From: Pavlovales sp. CCMP2436
Lineage: Eukaryota > Haptophyta > Pavlovophyceae > Pavlovales
Direction of reading: 5' to 3'
Assembly: GCA_026770615.1 (NCBI GenBank)
Contig: MU632278.1
Span: 1 to 14,736, forward strand
Length of the DNA stretch: 14,736 bases
Shown piece by piece: positions 14,201 through 14,736 of this stretch; within the stretch, counting starts at the first letter, position 1, and each line of letters opens with the position of its first letter. The notes below the pieces were generated by a model that did no database searches, was not told where the DNA came from, and was given only the letters and a program-made list of their open reading frames with translations. Made by a program: the position numbers and the translations under genes.

Positions 14201-14536
14201 GGGAATCGTGTTTGCTGACCTTTGTTGGACTTTCAGACGCTCCCAAGCTCTTTGCCGACGCGCACAAGACCACTAAGGCCCTGCGTTGCCGATCTGTCCA
14301 CCCGCCATGCCTTCACACCCGCGCAAACGCGATTTTAATTTTTGCGAATTCACCAAAGGGACCTTACCACTTTTTCGATTTTTTCAACTCGGTCTATCGG
14401 ACGGCTAACTCGACCTGTGCAAGTCCTAGGCCACCCGCCCCCAGCCCCCGGGGTCCATCTCGTCGACCCAAGCTCCAAAAGTCCACAAATGCATTCATCT
14501 ATACCCTCCTACGCGTGCACGGTTGCTAACCCTAGG
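14201..14536. other. Unannotated stretch between repeat clusters
   Basis: About 340 bases with no convincing gene; the only long open frames are compositionally odd (Pro, Arg and His rich). It contains a C-rich tract (about 14429-14460) and a T-rich tract (about 14371-14388). I see nothing functional in it. Confidence 0.5.
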
Positions 14537-14610
14537 TGTGCTATATACGCAACCCGAGAAGAATTGTAGCGTAGCCCGAGACGAATTGTAGCGTAGCCCG
14601 AGGCGATTTC
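14537..14610. repeat. 22-base tandem repeats (right cluster)
   Basis: GTGTGCTATATACGCAA is followed by three copies starting at 14553, 14575 and 14597, with unit CCCGAGACGAATTGTAGCGT plus AG; the last copy is partial. The same order of elements occurs at 14147-14200, so the two clusters are diverged copies about 390 bases apart. Confidence 0.85.
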
Positions 14611-14611
14611 A

Positions 14612-14736
14612 GTTTGCATCCACGGTCCACCACGCCACTCCTCCGCCAAAACCAAAACTGTCCTGGTACGGAACGATTCGGCCACTCACACTCCACCGTG
14701 CCACCACGCGACTCCCACGGGTTTGCATCCACGGTC
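14612..14736. repeat. 16-base direct repeat, 109-base spacing, at window end
   Basis: GTTTGCATCCACGGTC occurs at 14612-14627 and again as the last sixteen bases, 14721-14736. CCACCACGC also occurs beside both. This fits one full unit and the beginning of a second unit of a 109-base tandem repeat, cut by the window end. Confidence 0.75.

Noticed and set aside
14212..14529. Rightward 105-residue ORF between the repeat clusters
   Set aside because: Pro, Arg and His-rich composition, no recognisable motif, and flanked by non-coding repeats.
14089..14610. CRISPR array
   Set aside because: Units are too short and directly adjacent or irregularly spaced, with no unique spacers of constant length.

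Overview
The window looks like most of the genome of a Polinton-like virus (PLV) or a related Polintoviricetes or adintovirus-like element of a microbial eukaryote, either free or endogenous. Four things support this. There is a virion module with a probable double-jelly-roll major capsid protein, a penton-like minor capsid protein, an A32-type packaging ATPase and a small Gly/Ala-rich virion-type protein. There is a very long protein-primed family B DNA polymerase (PolB) with the N-terminal region typical of eukaryotic mobile elements. There is a GHSLGG class 3 lipase. Finally, genes are very tightly packed, with no ribosomal or tRNA genes and no recognisable host genes. The host cannot be named from the sequence; an alga or other protist is a guess from the kind of element.

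Layout. Positions 1-837 are an inverted copy of an internal part of the polymerase gene (10343-9507), which truncates the gene next to it. Positions 838-2871 hold three leftward genes: an unrecognised Pro/Ser/Thr-rich protein, the packaging ATPase (frameshifted) and a small basic helical protein. A 43-base divergent intergenic region separates these from the rightward block at 2915-6737: minor capsid, small amphipathic protein, major capsid, two unrecognised ORFs and the lipase. Positions 6738-7176 form the convergent junction and contain a 15-base tandem repeat in ambiguous coding sequence. From 7177 everything again runs leftward: two small orphan genes, the huge polymerase gene (7998-13633) and a small zinc-ribbon protein (13759-14046). 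Positions 14047-14736 are non-coding and repeat-rich.

How it works together. The rightward block and the leftward ATPase make and fill the particle, and the lipase may help entry or membrane breach. The leftward block replicates the genome (PolB, perhaps with the zinc-ribbon protein as a regulator). An A-tract followed by TCT lies 16-19 bases before the ATG of the minor capsid, PolB and 7915-7917 genes. TCTA with AT-rich flanks precedes each of the three virion genes. Both look like promoter elements.

What stands out. The PolB reading frame continues without a break, through an acidic linker, into a second polymerase-like domain resembling the TV-Pol (family-A-related) enzymes of transposons and virophages. 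A PolB/TV-Pol fusion would be unusual. The polymerase gene also carries at least six lesions (two in-frame stops and four frame changes), and the ATPase carries one. The copy is therefore either decaying, as an endogenous element would, or the sequence has base-calling errors. No SF3 helicase, integrase or adenain-like protease was recognised.
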